Part shown: piece after piece, positions 1 through 7,992 of the stretch | Numbering within the stretch: position 1 is the first letter of the stretch | Layout: every line of letters begins with the position of its first letter | Source: Sphingomonas oleivorans | Lineage (GTDB): Bacteria > Pseudomonadota > Alphaproteobacteria > Sphingomonadales > Sphingomonadaceae | Assembly: GCF_003050615.1 (NCBI RefSeq) | Contig: NZ_NWBU01000010.1 | Coordinates: 343,165 to 407,164, forward strand | Reading direction: 5' to 3' | DNA: 64,000 bases | The notes under the pieces: generated by a model | Databases searched by the model: none | What the model was told of the DNA's origin: nothing | What the model saw: the letters and a program-made list of their open reading frames with translations, nothing else | Program-made: the position numbers and the translations under genes

Positions 1-497
1 GCTTCGTTGTCCGTGCCTACCGCAAGCGGTGCCTTCCACGGCCAACCCCGCCTCGGTTTGATGAACGCATCCTCTCCGGCGCTTGCGGGAATGAGGGCAT
101 AGGCCTCGCCTGGCTCGTACAAGCGCAACAGTTGTGCCGCGGGGCTTAGCATACGAAGGTCGCAACGCACCGCGGAAAGTGTCGAGGCCACGATATCGTC
201 CAGGAGACGGACGAAGTTTCCGAACGCGATGCCAAGGGTGTCGGCCAACATCTCGGCGCGCGCACGATCGGTCTCTCCTGTATTGCCGGAGCGAAGGTAC
301 CTCGTCTCGAATTCTTGCCAATCTTCCGCACTGCCGAGTTCCAAATCGATGCCCGGCTTGGCAGTCAGGAGAAGCACAATGTTTCGGCTAAAAAGCGTAT
401 CGGCACATCGCTCGAAATAGGGACCGAGACCTTGGTCCGCGGCGAATATCTCACCAAACGACACCGTCGCCGAGGATCGATCTCTATCTGCTATCAC
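1..497 (-). CDS. Hypothetical protein, 3' end outside the window
   Basis: An uninterrupted minus-strand reading frame of about 165 codons runs off the left edge of the window. It begins at a GTG (495-497) preceded at good spacing by a strong AGGGGGG ribosome binding site on the minus strand; in-frame stops lie upstream of that start. The visible protein is soluble-looking, with no signal peptide or membrane segment and a mixed alpha/beta composition. I do not recognise the family. It is divergent from the ParB-like gene at 921 and separated from it by about 420 bases, so it probably belongs to a different transcription unit or module. Open reading over the whole edge and the good start make it likely to be real; function unknown. 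Confidence 0.55.
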   Translation of the reverse strand, partial: MIADRDRSSATVSFGEIFAADQGLGPYFERCADTLFSRNIVLLLTAKPGIDLELGSAEDWQEFETRYLRSGNTGETDRARAEMLADTLGIAFGNFVRLLDDIVASTLSAVRCDLRMLSPAAQLLRLYEPGEAYALIPASAGEDAFIKPRRGWPWKAPLAVGTDNE

Positions 498-920
498 TTG
501 GCGTCCCCCCCTGCCTCGTCCCGCAAGAGTTGAGTGAACAGCGGTGGCACTGTCAATTCAATTATGGCCTTTGCAGAATTGATGAGAGCGACGTTCCCCG
601 TCCCTTACCACCCGTTCTCTAAGCTCATGTCGCCCGAAGAAACGGCACACGCTGAGTCCGGCTAGATGACAGCACAACCGTAATCGCCATCACTTTGTGG
701 TGGAGCCGCTTATGTCGGGCATTGGGACACTACCTTGCAGTGGGCAAGATACACCGAATACCGCAGCTAACTATTGTCTGCTTCTTGCGATGCATGGTCT
801 GAAGCGGCCAGTCCGGAAACGACGCCCCTGCAGACATGAGAGGGGAGGAGGCTTTGCCCTGATTGAGCCGGTTGGGCGTCGATGGTCGATGCGCTGGGCT
901 CGCAATCAGGAGTATGTGCC
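498..920. other. Intergenic region between divergent genes
   Basis: About 420 bases without a convincing gene. A short plus-strand frame at 697-924 lacks a ribosome binding site and has atypical composition. The stretch should hold the promoters of the minus-strand gene at the left edge and of the ParB-like gene. Apart from the stem-loop next to the ParB start, listed separately, I see no strong structure and no LexA-type box. Confidence 0.5.
858..912 (+). promoter_or_regulatory. Stem-loop that covers the ParB ribosome binding site
   Basis: CCTGATTG at 858-865 pairs with CAATCAGG at 903-910, and AGCC at 866-869 pairs with GGCT at 897-900, leaving a two-base bulge at 901-902. The Shine-Dalgarno AGGAG at 908-912 is partly inside the 3' arm. 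This is seen in the sequence; a role in limiting translation is inferred, strengthened by similar structures before the genes at 4753, 9055 and 10018. Confidence 0.45.
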
Positions 921-2930
921 ATGATCAAGACGATCCCGCTGAACAAGCTGGTTCCTTCGCCGCGAAATGTCCGCCGCCATAACGACCCGGCGGCCGACGC
1001 CGAGCTCAAGGCCAGCATTGCCGCCCGCGGGCTGCTGCAGAACCTCATCGTGCGCCCGGGCGCTAAGGGCAAGTTCGAGGTTGAGGCCGGCGAGCGCCGC
1101 CGCAAGGCGATGCTGGCTCTGGCGGACGACAAGGTCCTGCCCAAGGACCACGAAGTGACCTGCCTCGTGCTCGAAGACACCGCCGAAGGCGCCATCGAGA
1201 CAAGCCTGGCGGAGAACTTCCATCGCCTGGCGATGAATCCGGCCGACGAGGCCCAGGCCTTCGCATCGCTGATCGAGGCGGGCGCCTCGATCGAGGATGT
1301 GGCGCGCCGCTTCGGCCTGACAGTCCGTTTCGTCGAAGGTCGCCTGCGCCTCGCCAAGCTCGCGCCGGTCGTGTTCGAGGCGCTGGCTTCGGGCGAAATC
1401 ACGCTCGACCTCGCCAAGGCATACGGCGCCACTTCGGACCAGGCGATCCAGGCTCGGGTCTTCGAGCAGGTCTCGACCGGCTACTATGCCCCGAACCCGG
1501 ACTCGATCCGCCGCATGGTGCTCTCGGGCACGGTCCGTGGCAGCGACCCCCGTGCTCGGCTCGTTGGGCGCGATGCCTATATCGTCGCCGGTGGCCTGAT
1601 CGAGCGCGAGCTGTTCGATGACGAGGACAGCGAAGCCTGGGCCGATGTTGCGTTGCTGGAGACCCTCGCCGCGGCGAAGATGGAGGAACAGGCCAAGGTC
1701 CTCGCCGAAGAACAGGGCCTCGCGTGGATCAAACCGACGCTCGATCCCTACGCCAGTCATGACCTCATCGAGGGCTTGGTCCGGCTCCCGGCCGAACCCG
1801 CACCACTCACCGAAGCCGAACTCGCTCGGCTCGATGAACTCGACAACTCCTATGACGAACATGCCGCGATCCTCGAAGATGAGGACAGTGCCGAGGAAGC
1901 CGTGGCCGCGGCCGAAGCGGCGATCGAGGCGATCGAACGCGAGTGTCAGGATATCCGGGCTCGTCCGCCGGTGATCGCGCCCGAACTCAAGTCCGAGGCA
2001 GGGATGATCCTCGTACTGTCGCGCGATGGCACGCCGGTGCTCCAGCCGGTGTTCTACGGCGAACGGGAGGTCGACGGCGGAAACGATGACGCGGTCGAGA
2101 TCGTGTCGGGCGAAGCCGGGGAGGGCAAGCGCCGCGCGGCGCTGTCGAAGCGCCTTATCGATGAACTCGCGATGCAGCGCCGCGATGTCCTTGCGCTCCA
2201 TGTCGCGTCCGATCCCGGTCTTGCGCTCGACCTGATGGTCTTCACGCTCGCCGACGCCGATACCCTCGACTACCGGGCGCGTTCGGCAACGACACTGCGG
2301 GGCGGCACACCTGCCGGCCCGATCATCGGGTTTGAGGCAAAGGATGCCGCGGCAAGCGCCTCGCTCGCCGAGTTCAAGTCAGGCCTCGACGAGAACTGGC
2401 GTGGCGGCGCGGACGTGTCGGAGCGGTTCGACCGGTTCCGGGCGCTTTCCGATGACGCCCGTGCCGCTTGGCTCGGTCACGTCGTCGGTCGCACCCTGGA
2501 AGCAAGTCTCAACATGGCCGGCGAGCGCAGGATCGACTTCCACGATCATCTGGCCACCCTCATCGGCATCGACATGGCCGCTTGGTGGCGCCCGACTGCG
2601 GCGAACTACTTCGACCGGGTGTCGAAGGCGGTGATCCTCGACGCGCTGGCTGCGGTTGGTGGTCCGGACATGTCGAGCCGGTTCGTCTCGGTCAAGAAGG
2701 GTGATCTCGCGATGAGCGCCGAGCGCGTCTTCGGTGGGACCTACATCACCGAAGTCGAGGTCCGCGAACGCGCGCTCGCCTGGGTGCCCGAGGTCATGCG
2801 CTTTGCCGGCGCCGCGACCGTCGAGGTCGAAGCGGACAATGCGCAGATCCCCGAGTCCACCGGCGAAGCCGTCGCGAGCGCCGAAGGCGCCAACGACGAC
2901 AATCAGCCCCCCCGCGAGCTGGCTGCCTGA
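921..2930 (+). CDS. ParB/RepB/Spo0J-family protein
   Basis: A 669-residue ParB-like protein. The first 110 residues are a ParB N-terminal (ParB/sulfiredoxin-like) domain with LVPSPRNVRR, a GLLQNLIVRP segment and the GERRRKAM box; residues about 110-200 carry the helix-turn-helix part (LAENFHRLAMNPADEAQAF, then DVARRFGLT). The remaining 450 residues are acidic and poorly conserved; no partner ParA gene is visible, so this is more likely a ParB-like DNA-binding or nuclease protein of the conjugative leading region than a classical partition protein. I chose ATG 921 because AGGAG lies 8 bases upstream and the ParB domain starts right there; an in-frame ATG at 882 has no site. A strong terminator follows at 2964. 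ParB-like proteins, ArdC and SSB together are the usual leading-region set that protects incoming plasmid DNA. Confidence 0.85.
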   Translation: MIKTIPLNKLVPSPRNVRRHNDPAADAELKASIAARGLLQNLIVRPGAKGKFEVEAGERRRKAMLALADDKVLPKDHEVTCLVLEDTAEGAIETSLAENFHRLAMNPADEAQAFASLIEAGASIEDVARRFGLTVRFVEGRLRLAKLAPVVFEALASGEITLDLAKAYGATSDQAIQARVFEQVSTGYYAPNPDSIRRMVLSGTVRGSDPRARLVGRDAYIVAGGLIERELFDDEDSEAWADVALLETLAAAKMEEQAKVLAEEQGLAWIKPTLDPYASHDLIEGLVRLPAEPAPLTEAELARLDELDNSYDEHAAILEDEDSAEEAVAAAEAAIEAIERECQDIRARPPVIAPELKSEAGMILVLSRDGTPVLQPVFYGEREVDGGNDDAVEIVSGEAGEGKRRAALSKRLIDELAMQRRDVLALHVASDPGLALDLMVFTLADADTLDYRARSATTLRGGTPAGPIIGFEAKDAAASASLAEFKSGLDENWRGGADVSERFDRFRALSDDARAAWLGHVVGRTLEASLNMAGERRIDFHDHLATLIGIDMAAWWRPTAANYFDRVSKAVILDALAAVGGPDMSSRFVSVKKGDLAMSAERVFGGTYITEVEVRERALAWVPEVMRFAGAATVEVEADNAQIPESTGEAVASAEGANDDNQPPRELAA

Positions 2931-2963
2931 CCTCCTCCTGACAGGCAGGCCACTCGCCCCTCC

Positions 2964-3005
2964 GAAGCGGTCCCTTGGCTTTGCCCAAGGTGCCGCTTCC
3001 TTTTT
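2964..3005 (+). terminator. Rho-independent terminator after the ParB-like gene
   Basis: GAAGCGG (2964-2970) and CCTTGG (2973-2978) pair with CCAAGG (2985-2990) and CCGCTTC (2993-2999), with a six-base loop and a two-base internal mismatch, followed by TTTTT at 3001-3005. It would end the parB transcript 30 bases past its stop and separate it from ardC. Confidence 0.8.
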
Positions 3006-3084
3006 GGGAAGAGAGCGGAGGCAGCTCGATGCTGAGCGGAACTGACCGGCGAACCTGCCGGCAGGCCACATCAGGAGAGCCCTC

Positions 3085-4023
3085 ATGGCTTATCGCAAAC
3101 CCTCGCCCGCCGGATTATCTCCCGCGACCCGCATCACCCAGGAGATCATCGCGCGGCTTGAAGCCGGGACCAAGCCGTGGGTGCAGCCCTGGCGCGGCGT
3201 GCCCGTGTCGCGGCCCTTGCGCGCTTGCGGCATTCCCTATCGCGGCATGAACGTATTCTGGCTGTGGATGGTCGCCGACATGTGCGGCTACGCCTCGCCT
3301 TACTGGATGACCTACAATCAGGCCAAAACCCTCGGCGCCCAGGTCCGCAAGGGTGAGAAGTCGACCTTCGCCATTTTCTACAAGAGCTACACCAAGGAGG
3401 TCGAAGCGCCCGATACCGGCGAGAAGAGCGACGAGGCGCGCCGTGTTCTGAAGGCCTATCCGGTGTTCAACGCCGATCAGGTCGAAGGTCTGCCCGAGCG
3501 GTTTCATCCAGCCATCACGCTCGATTTGGTCGAGCCCGAGGGGCGCGAGGCCGAGCTCGACGCCTACTTTGCCGCGATCCCCGTCAATCTGCGCCACCAG
3601 GGCTGCGAGGCCTACTACGAGCCAACCCCTGACCGAGTGACCATGCCGCCAGCCAGCCTGTTCTCCGGTTTTGACCACTACTACGCGACTCTCGCCCACG
3701 AGTTGTCGCACTGGACCGGTCATTCCAGCCGCCTGGCGCGCGATCTCAAGAACCGCTTCGGCACGGCGGCCTATGCCGCCGAGGAACTGGTTGCCGAACT
3801 CTCAAGTGCGATGCTCGGGGCCCAACTCGGTCTGCCGGTGACACATCTCGACAGTCACGCGAGTTACATCGAGCATTGGCTGAAGCTCCTGCGCGAAGAC
3901 GACCGCGCAATTCTCACCGCCGCGGCCAAGGCCGAGGAAGCCTCCAGCCTGCTGCTGAAGCTCGGGGGGCGAGCGATCGCAGATGTCGCCGATGAACCCG
4001 AAGATGTCGCACTCGCAGCCTGA
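3085..4023 (+). CDS. ardC: ArdC-type anti-restriction protein
   Basis: A 312-residue protein with the ArdC layout: an N-terminal single-strand-DNA-binding domain (residues about 10-130, with the typical TPW.QPWR-like and YRG.N..WL segments, here WVQPWRGVP and YRGMNVFWLW) followed by a zincin-like metallopeptidase domain with HELSHWTGH at about residues 203-211 (HExxH) and a downstream glutamate in AAEELVAELSS. ArdC proteins protect incoming single-stranded plasmid DNA from host restriction. Length matches the family. The start has AGGAGA at proper spacing. Its ribosome binding site could pair with CTCCTGA at 2935-2941, but the arms are far apart. It precedes a run of small genes that seem to belong to the same leading-region block. 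Confidence 0.93.
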   Translation: MAYRKPSPAGLSPATRITQEIIARLEAGTKPWVQPWRGVPVSRPLRACGIPYRGMNVFWLWMVADMCGYASPYWMTYNQAKTLGAQVRKGEKSTFAIFYKSYTKEVEAPDTGEKSDEARRVLKAYPVFNADQVEGLPERFHPAITLDLVEPEGREAELDAYFAAIPVNLRHQGCEAYYEPTPDRVTMPPASLFSGFDHYYATLAHELSHWTGHSSRLARDLKNRFGTAAYAAEELVAELSSAMLGAQLGLPVTHLDSHASYIEHWLKLLREDDRAILTAAAKAEEASSLLLKLGGRAIADVADEPEDVALAA

Positions 4024-4034
4024 CGGAGGACACC

Positions 4035-4457
4035 ATGGGCCGATCGGTCAGCTATCCCAGCGGCGCGATCGTCGCGTTCACCCTGCTTGAAGTCGATGAC
4101 GAAGGGGACTGGGACTTCGAATATGAGTGGCTGCGCGCGGACCTCAGCGAGCGCGCTGCTAAAGCCTTTCCGTCGTTTGAAGCCCACGATGGCTGGCGTG
4201 GCCGTGAGGACCGGATCCTCCGGCGCAATGCGTTCGCCGACTTCGGGGTCTCGGTCTACGGCGGTCTCGTTGCCGTATGGGTCGTTGAACGCGATGACGG
4301 GGCCTATTGGGACGCTGAATGGCGTAGCGCCCGGAGCCCCCGGGCGCAGCATTGGATTCGCCAGATCGCGCCCCGCTTCGACGCGCTGTTCGGCGACTAC
4401 GATTGCCTCGGACATATGTCGGACGGCGAGGGCGTTTACCGCAAGCGTGCCGCCTGA
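4035..4457 (+). CDS. Hypothetical acidic protein
   Basis: A 140-residue protein of unknown function, 11 bases after ardC with GGAGG before its ATG, so probably co-transcribed and translationally coupled with it. It is rich in Trp and Asp/Glu (for example DDEGDWDFEYEW and GAYWDAEWRS), with no signal peptide, no membrane segment and no catalytic motif that I recognise. The net negative charge and position in a leading region would fit a DNA-mimic or other anti-defence protein, but that is inference. Reading frame and ribosome binding site make it a confident gene call; the function is not known. Confidence 0.75.
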   Translation: MGRSVSYPSGAIVAFTLLEVDDEGDWDFEYEWLRADLSERAAKAFPSFEAHDGWRGREDRILRRNAFADFGVSVYGGLVAVWVVERDDGAYWDAEWRSARSPRAQHWIRQIAPRFDALFGDYDCLGHMSDGEGVYRKRAA

Positions 4458-4752
4458 GACCGGGCCGGTCGAGGCTTCGTTTGCATAGCGCCTTCCGATC
4501 CTGGCGGGACAGCGCAACTCATGGCTCGCACCATGCGAGAGAGGCCCTGGGCCAGCCGGCGGCGCCCGCGCAACCCGGCTTGGCCAGGCCCGTGTTGACC
4601 GGTCCCTGCGGGACACGGCCTGCCCGCGCCAGCCTGTCCAAGCGGGTTTCCCTCCGGTGCGCGTGTCCGCCCAAAGCTGGCCCTGATGGGCTCTCGCTGG
4701 CGCAGCCAAGAGCGGTCCGCGTCAGCCTCACGCCAATCAGGAGGACACGCCC
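4458..4752. other. GC-rich leader between leading-region genes
   Basis: About 295 bases with no supported gene. It is very GC-rich and contains CGGGTTTCCCTCCGGTGCG at 4643-4661, which recurs with one change at 7902-7920 in front of ssb, and a nested fold that hides the next ribosome binding site. It is best seen as a long structured 5' leader or a single-strand-DNA promoter rather than coding sequence. Confidence 0.5.
4661..4750 (+). promoter_or_regulatory. Nested stem-loop that hides the ribosome binding site of the DUF2493 gene
   Basis: GCGTGTCC (4661-4668) pairs with GGACACGC (4743-4750), and inside it CCTGAT (4682-4687) pairs with ATCAGG (4736-4741). The Shine-Dalgarno AGGAGG at 4739-4744 is almost fully contained in the two 3' arms. 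Pairing is seen directly; regulation is inferred. Confidence 0.45.
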
Positions 4753-5706
4753 ATGCATGCCAGTTTTGCCGACCCGCTCGCCGGTCTCGATCTCGCCGGA
4801 TTTTCGATCGGTCCCGCCCCAATTTCGAGCAGCGATTTTCCGGTTCGCGAAGCCGTCCTTCAGACGCTCGAAGCGGTCTGGTCCGATCTCTTCGCGCTCG
4901 TTTCCGGGACCGCGCTCGAGGCCGACGCCGAGGATCTTGGCTGGGCCTTCGTCAACCTGTTCCACCGCTCCGCCGAGCGCAAATCGACCGCGCTCGACCG
5001 CGCCACCGACGAAGTTCGGGCGCTCGTCGCCACTGCCGATGGCTCCGAAATCCAGACCCACGAACTTGAAACCCAGGTCGAGCGTGCGCAATGCGCCGAA
5101 GCCGCCATGCTGGCGCTCGAAGAGATGCGAGAGATCGCGGCAAGCCTTTATCTCAACGAATTCGGTTCGTCCTGGAAGCCGGTGTCGAGTTCGCGTTTCA
5201 ACCACGGCGCGATGCTGACCTCGGCGCTGGTCGAGGGGCGTGATTTCCTGCGCGCCCGGGCCGAGGCCAAGCGCCGCGCGGCGATGCCCGAGGGCACGCC
5301 GGTCGTGTTTGCTGGCGGACGCACCCGTCATCCCAGCGAAGCCGACGCACTCACCTTCGCCAACAATGTCTGGGCGACCCTCGACAAGGTTCGCGACCGC
5401 GTTCCCGACATGGTGCTGATCCATGGCGGCGATACCAAGGGCGTCGATCGCCTGGCGTCGAGCTGGGCCGAGCGGCGAGACATCCCCCAGGTGACCTTCT
5501 CGCTCGACATGCGGCTTGGCGCCCGCGCGGGCTTCAAGCGCAATGAGCGCATGCTTTCGCTCGATCCGAGGTACGTCGTCGCCTTTCCGGGCAATGGCGT
5601 CCTCGAACGCCTGGTCATCGAAGCCAAGACGCGCCGCATCACCGTCGTCGATCGCCGCGGTCCGCTCGGCACCAGCCCCAAGTCGGGAGCCCATTCGCCC
5701 AATTGA
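4753..5706 (+). CDS. DUF2493 / SLOG-like protein
   Basis: A 317-residue protein whose C-terminal part (about residues 180-310) is a DUF2493-type Rossmann domain of the SLOG superfamily: VVFAGGR near residue 182, then LIHGGDTKGVDRLASSWAE and a final YVVAFPG strand. The glycine-rich turns are the expected nucleotide-ligand-binding elements. The N-terminal 170 residues are helical and unfamiliar. SLOG domains bind nucleotides or nucleotide-derived ligands and often occur in conflict systems, but the role of this plasmid family is unknown. AGGAGG precedes the ATG; the site is covered by the leader hairpin described separately. The gene stands between two structured intergenic regions and may be its own unit. 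Confidence 0.8.
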   Translation: MHASFADPLAGLDLAGFSIGPAPISSSDFPVREAVLQTLEAVWSDLFALVSGTALEADAEDLGWAFVNLFHRSAERKSTALDRATDEVRALVATADGSEIQTHELETQVERAQCAEAAMLALEEMREIAASLYLNEFGSSWKPVSSSRFNHGAMLTSALVEGRDFLRARAEAKRRAAMPEGTPVVFAGGRTRHPSEADALTFANNVWATLDKVRDRVPDMVLIHGGDTKGVDRLASSWAERRDIPQVTFSLDMRLGARAGFKRNERMLSLDPRYVVAFPGNGVLERLVIEAKTRRITVVDRRGPLGTSPKSGAHSPN

Positions 5707-5723
5707 AGGCCGATTAGCCGTTG

Positions 5724-5748
5724 CGCCAGCGCCCCGATGGCGCTGGCG
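5724..5748 (+). terminator. Stem-loop after the DUF2493 gene, possible terminator
   Basis: CGCCAGCGC (5724-5732) and GCGCTGGCG (5740-5748) form a perfect nine-base stem with a seven-base loop, 18 bases past the stop. There is no T-tract, so it may be a processing or Rho-related structure rather than an intrinsic terminator. Confidence 0.4.
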
Positions 5749-5833
5749 TAATCTGGGCAGAGGAGAGGGGCGCGCCTGCGGTTTTGGACCTGGCGGAGTG
5801 GCCGTCAGGTATCCGTCACAGGAGGACACACCT

Positions 5834-6310
5834 ATGACCGATACGGGTCAACGCATCGATGCGGCCATTGTCTGGGCCCAAATCGAAGCACAGCACGCCG
5901 AACGCAACCGCCTCGCCGACGAGGTTCGGCCGCGCAACAAGGCCGCGATCCTCGCCGCGCTGGCGGCTGCTGGTATCGCCTATGTCATTGTCACATTCGA
6001 TGGGTCGGGCGATTCCGGGCAGATCGAGGACGTCTCGGCGTTTGCCGATGGCGTAGTCGTCGATATGCCCGTCACTGAAGCCGAGATCAGCACGCCATCC
6101 TGGGACGGCTCTGGCTTCGAGAGCCGGAACCTGCGGCTGCACGATGCGATCGAGCAGTTCGCTTACGACTTGCTCGAGGAGACCCATGACGGCTGGGAAA
6201 TCAACGAGGGCGCCTATGGCGAGTTCAGCTTCGACGTCGCTGGGAACGCGATCAGGCTTGACTACAACGAGCGGGTCGAGACCACCGAATTTTCCGGCCA
6301 CGAGTGGTGA
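5834..6310 (+). CDS. Hypothetical protein, resembles DUF6878
   Basis: A 158-residue protein that I recognise from memory as the DUF6878 type found on sphingomonad plasmids. It starts with a charged helix (AQIEAQHAERNRLADEV), followed by a strand-rich domain with YVIVTFDGSGDSGQIEDV, where the GSGDSGQI loop is the most distinctive feature, and ends in an acidic tail. No catalytic motif is evident. The ATG at 5834 has AGGAGG at good spacing; upstream in-frame codons have no site. It is followed 11 bases later by the next small gene, so the three genes from here to 6995 look like one operon. The function is unknown. Confidence 0.75.
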   Translation: MTDTGQRIDAAIVWAQIEAQHAERNRLADEVRPRNKAAILAALAAAGIAYVIVTFDGSGDSGQIEDVSAFADGVVVDMPVTEAEISTPSWDGSGFESRNLRLHDAIEQFAYDLLEETHDGWEINEGAYGEFSFDVAGNAIRLDYNERVETTEFSGHEW

Positions 6311-6321
6311 GGGAGGCATCG

Positions 6322-6729
6322 ATGGGACATTGTTATCATCATGCGCTTTCCTCGGTGCGCAAATGGGGCGGTGGGCCTGAGGATTATCTCGCGCTTCATC
6401 AATGGTTCGATGAATCGAAGGCGATCACAGCCGATTTTCGACACCGTGCGCTGCGCCATCATGCCGAGGGCATCTTCATGCTCGAACGCTTCTTCGGTGC
6501 AACGATCACGGTGTCGTCCGGGCGCGTCGTGCCAGTACGCCTGATCGGCGAACAACATGTCCGCGAGGATCTCGGCTTCATCCCGAGCTTTGCCGACTGG
6601 GTGCGCTGTATCCGGCCCGAACCCTGGATGGGCCGTGCGCAGCCGATCCACCGCGATGTTGATCCGTTTGCGTCGGGCGATCCTGCACCACAACCTGTCG
6701 TGGCGCTCGTTGCGGGAAGCCGGCCATGA
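6322..6729 (+). CDS. Hypothetical protein, resembles DUF6915
   Basis: A 135-residue protein beginning MGHCYHHALSSVRKWGG, a signature I associate with the DUF6915 family of alphaproteobacterial plasmids. It has conserved-looking HALSSVRKWGG, WFDESKA, FRHRALRHHAEGIF and LIGEQHVREDLG segments, many histidines, and no membrane segment. GGGAGG precedes ATG 6322; an in-frame upstream start at 6304 lies before that site and is not favoured. Its stop overlaps the next start by four bases (ATGA), which shows translational coupling. Function unknown; the histidine-rich character might mean metal binding, but this is a guess. Confidence 0.75.
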   Translation: MGHCYHHALSSVRKWGGGPEDYLALHQWFDESKAITADFRHRALRHHAEGIFMLERFFGATITVSSGRVVPVRLIGEQHVREDLGFIPSFADWVRCIRPEPWMGRAQPIHRDVDPFASGDPAPQPVVALVAGSRP

Positions 6730-6995
6730 TTGTCGCCTATCCGCTGCGCCTCTTCCTCGACTGCTCGACGGCGCATCTCTCACAAGCCGCCCGCGCCTAT
6801 ATCGACCGGACGGACGTGGTCGCCTCGCCCACACCCTATGGCTGGTTCGTCTGGGCCAGCGAAGAACCCGGCGACGGTGTGCCCCCCGACCTCATGGCGA
6901 TCATGGCACAAGCCCGATCGCTCGGTGCGGAATATGTCAACTTCGACTGCGATGCGGACGAGATCGACGGCTTGCAGACCTTCGACTGGGATTAG
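6726..6995 (+). CDS. Small hypothetical protein, resembles DUF5983
   Basis: An 89-residue acidic protein that overlaps the previous gene by four bases and so is translationally coupled to it. The sequence (STAHLS near the start, YGWFVWASE in the middle, acidic DADEIDGLQTFDWD end) resembles the DUF5983 family of small plasmid proteins. It has no signal peptide or membrane segment. The strong negative charge at the end fits a DNA mimic, but there is no direct evidence. It closes the small operon; a short stem-loop follows at 7032. Confidence 0.7.
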   Translation: MIVAYPLRLFLDCSTAHLSQAARAYIDRTDVVASPTPYGWFVWASEEPGDGVPPDLMAIMAQARSLGAEYVNFDCDADEIDGLQTFDWD

Positions 6996-7031
6996 CCAGC
7001 CACAACTTTTCCGCCTTTTCAACCCACTGAG

Positions 7032-7053
7032 CCCGGCCATCGCGCCGGGTTTT
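7032..7053 (+). terminator. Short terminator-like stem-loop
   Basis: CCCGGC (7032-7037) and GCCGGG (7044-7049) form a six-base GC stem with a six-base loop, followed by TTTT at 7050-7053. It is a plausible weak intrinsic terminator after the three-gene operon. Confidence 0.5.
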
Positions 7054-7073
7054 CGCACGTCTGGAGACTTTCA

Positions 7074-7592
7074 ATGGCTGACTACTACACCCCCACCGTC
7101 GTCGATCCGGTGATCCCGGTTTCGGCAATCCTGCCGATCGAAGCCATGTTCTTGAGCCAAGTTTTTGACGAGGACGTTGAGAACGGCATTGCCTATTATT
7201 TCAGCGAAGACGGCGCGAGCGACCTCATCTTCTTTGATCCGAAGGAGGTGCGCGAGGCTCTGGACGCTACCGATCATGCCTCGAGCCGTTTGGTCGCCAA
7301 ACTACGCGATGAGCACACTGACGCGATCCAAGGCGACGAGGAATTCGAACTCGACATGGCCGGAGACCTCTGGCCCGACGTGCTGCAGGACATCGTGCGC
7401 CGAGCGCCCGATCTCCAGGATCTGACGGTCACCATGGCGTTCACCTGTTCCAAGATGCGGCCCGATGGTTTTGGCGGTCTCGCCATGCTGATCACATCCA
7501 GCACAATACGGTCGGAATCGACCCACACGCTGTTCGACCGCTTCTACAAGGACGCTCGGGCCAACGGGGAGTTCAGCCATGGCGATTCCTGA
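7074..7592 (+). CDS. Hypothetical protein
   Basis: A 172-residue acidic protein of unknown function. It begins with MADYYTPTVVDPVIPV and has a compact alpha/beta composition with many Asp and Glu residues (for example DEDVENG and QGDEEFELDMAGDLW), no signal peptide and no membrane segment. A CTGGAGA sequence precedes the ATG. It lies alone between a short terminator-like hairpin and the long ssb leader. The codon use matches neighbouring plasmid genes. I do not recognise a family. Confidence 0.65.
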   Translation: MADYYTPTVVDPVIPVSAILPIEAMFLSQVFDEDVENGIAYYFSEDGASDLIFFDPKEVREALDATDHASSRLVAKLRDEHTDAIQGDEEFELDMAGDLWPDVLQDIVRRAPDLQDLTVTMAFTCSKMRPDGFGGLAMLITSSTIRSESTHTLFDRFYKDARANGEFSHGDS

Positions 7593-7992
7593 CTATGCCC
7601 GAGCAGCAATCGTCAGGGATGCCGCTCTAGGCGGTGCCGTTTCGAAAGCAGAGTTGCCTGCTGGAAAAACTGCCGGTGCGCATCGCAATCTGACGCTGGA
7701 CCGCCGTGAGCGGAAAGGACCATGGCGAAGCGGCAAGGACATGTTCAATGGCAGGTCAGGTTCTCCCGACCAACCATCCCGGACAACCCGTCTCCTTCGC
7801 GAACCGTCCCTTGAATCAGCCCCCGGACGAGACGCAACCCGGACCAAGTCCGGCCGTGTTGCCGGGCTGCGCCCGGCTGCCCGCACCACCCGAACCAGCT
7901 CCGGGTTCCCCTCCGGTGCGTATCGCCGTTGGCCGCTTCTTCACTTGGTTCGCAGCCGGGATGGTCCCGGATGCTCGATCAGGAGAAGACCC
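7593..7992. other. Long GC-rich ssb leader without a gene
   Basis: About 400 bases. A plus-strand frame stays open here into ssb, but its product is Arg/Ser/Gly-rich low-complexity sequence with no start site of its own, so I treat it as non-coding. It contains CGGGTTCCCCTCCGGTGCG at 7902-7920, a near copy of the motif at 4643-4661, and a perfect hairpin CCGGGA-TGG-TCCCGG at 7956-7970 just before the ssb ribosome binding site. A structured leader or single-strand promoter is the best reading. Confidence 0.5.

Noticed and set aside
697-924. Plus-strand frame of 75 codons before the ParB-like gene
   Set aside because: No ribosome binding site, biased composition, and it overlaps the leader hairpin and the start of the ParB-like gene.
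906-2201. Long minus-strand frame of 431 codons opposite the ParB-like gene
   Set aside because: Mirror frame of a GC-rich gene; the plus strand has clear ParB motifs and a proper start.
7579-7992. N-terminal extension of ssb through the upstream leader
   Set aside because: The translated extension is low-complexity and unlike SSB; the true ATG at 7993 has a good ribosome binding site and starts the OB fold.
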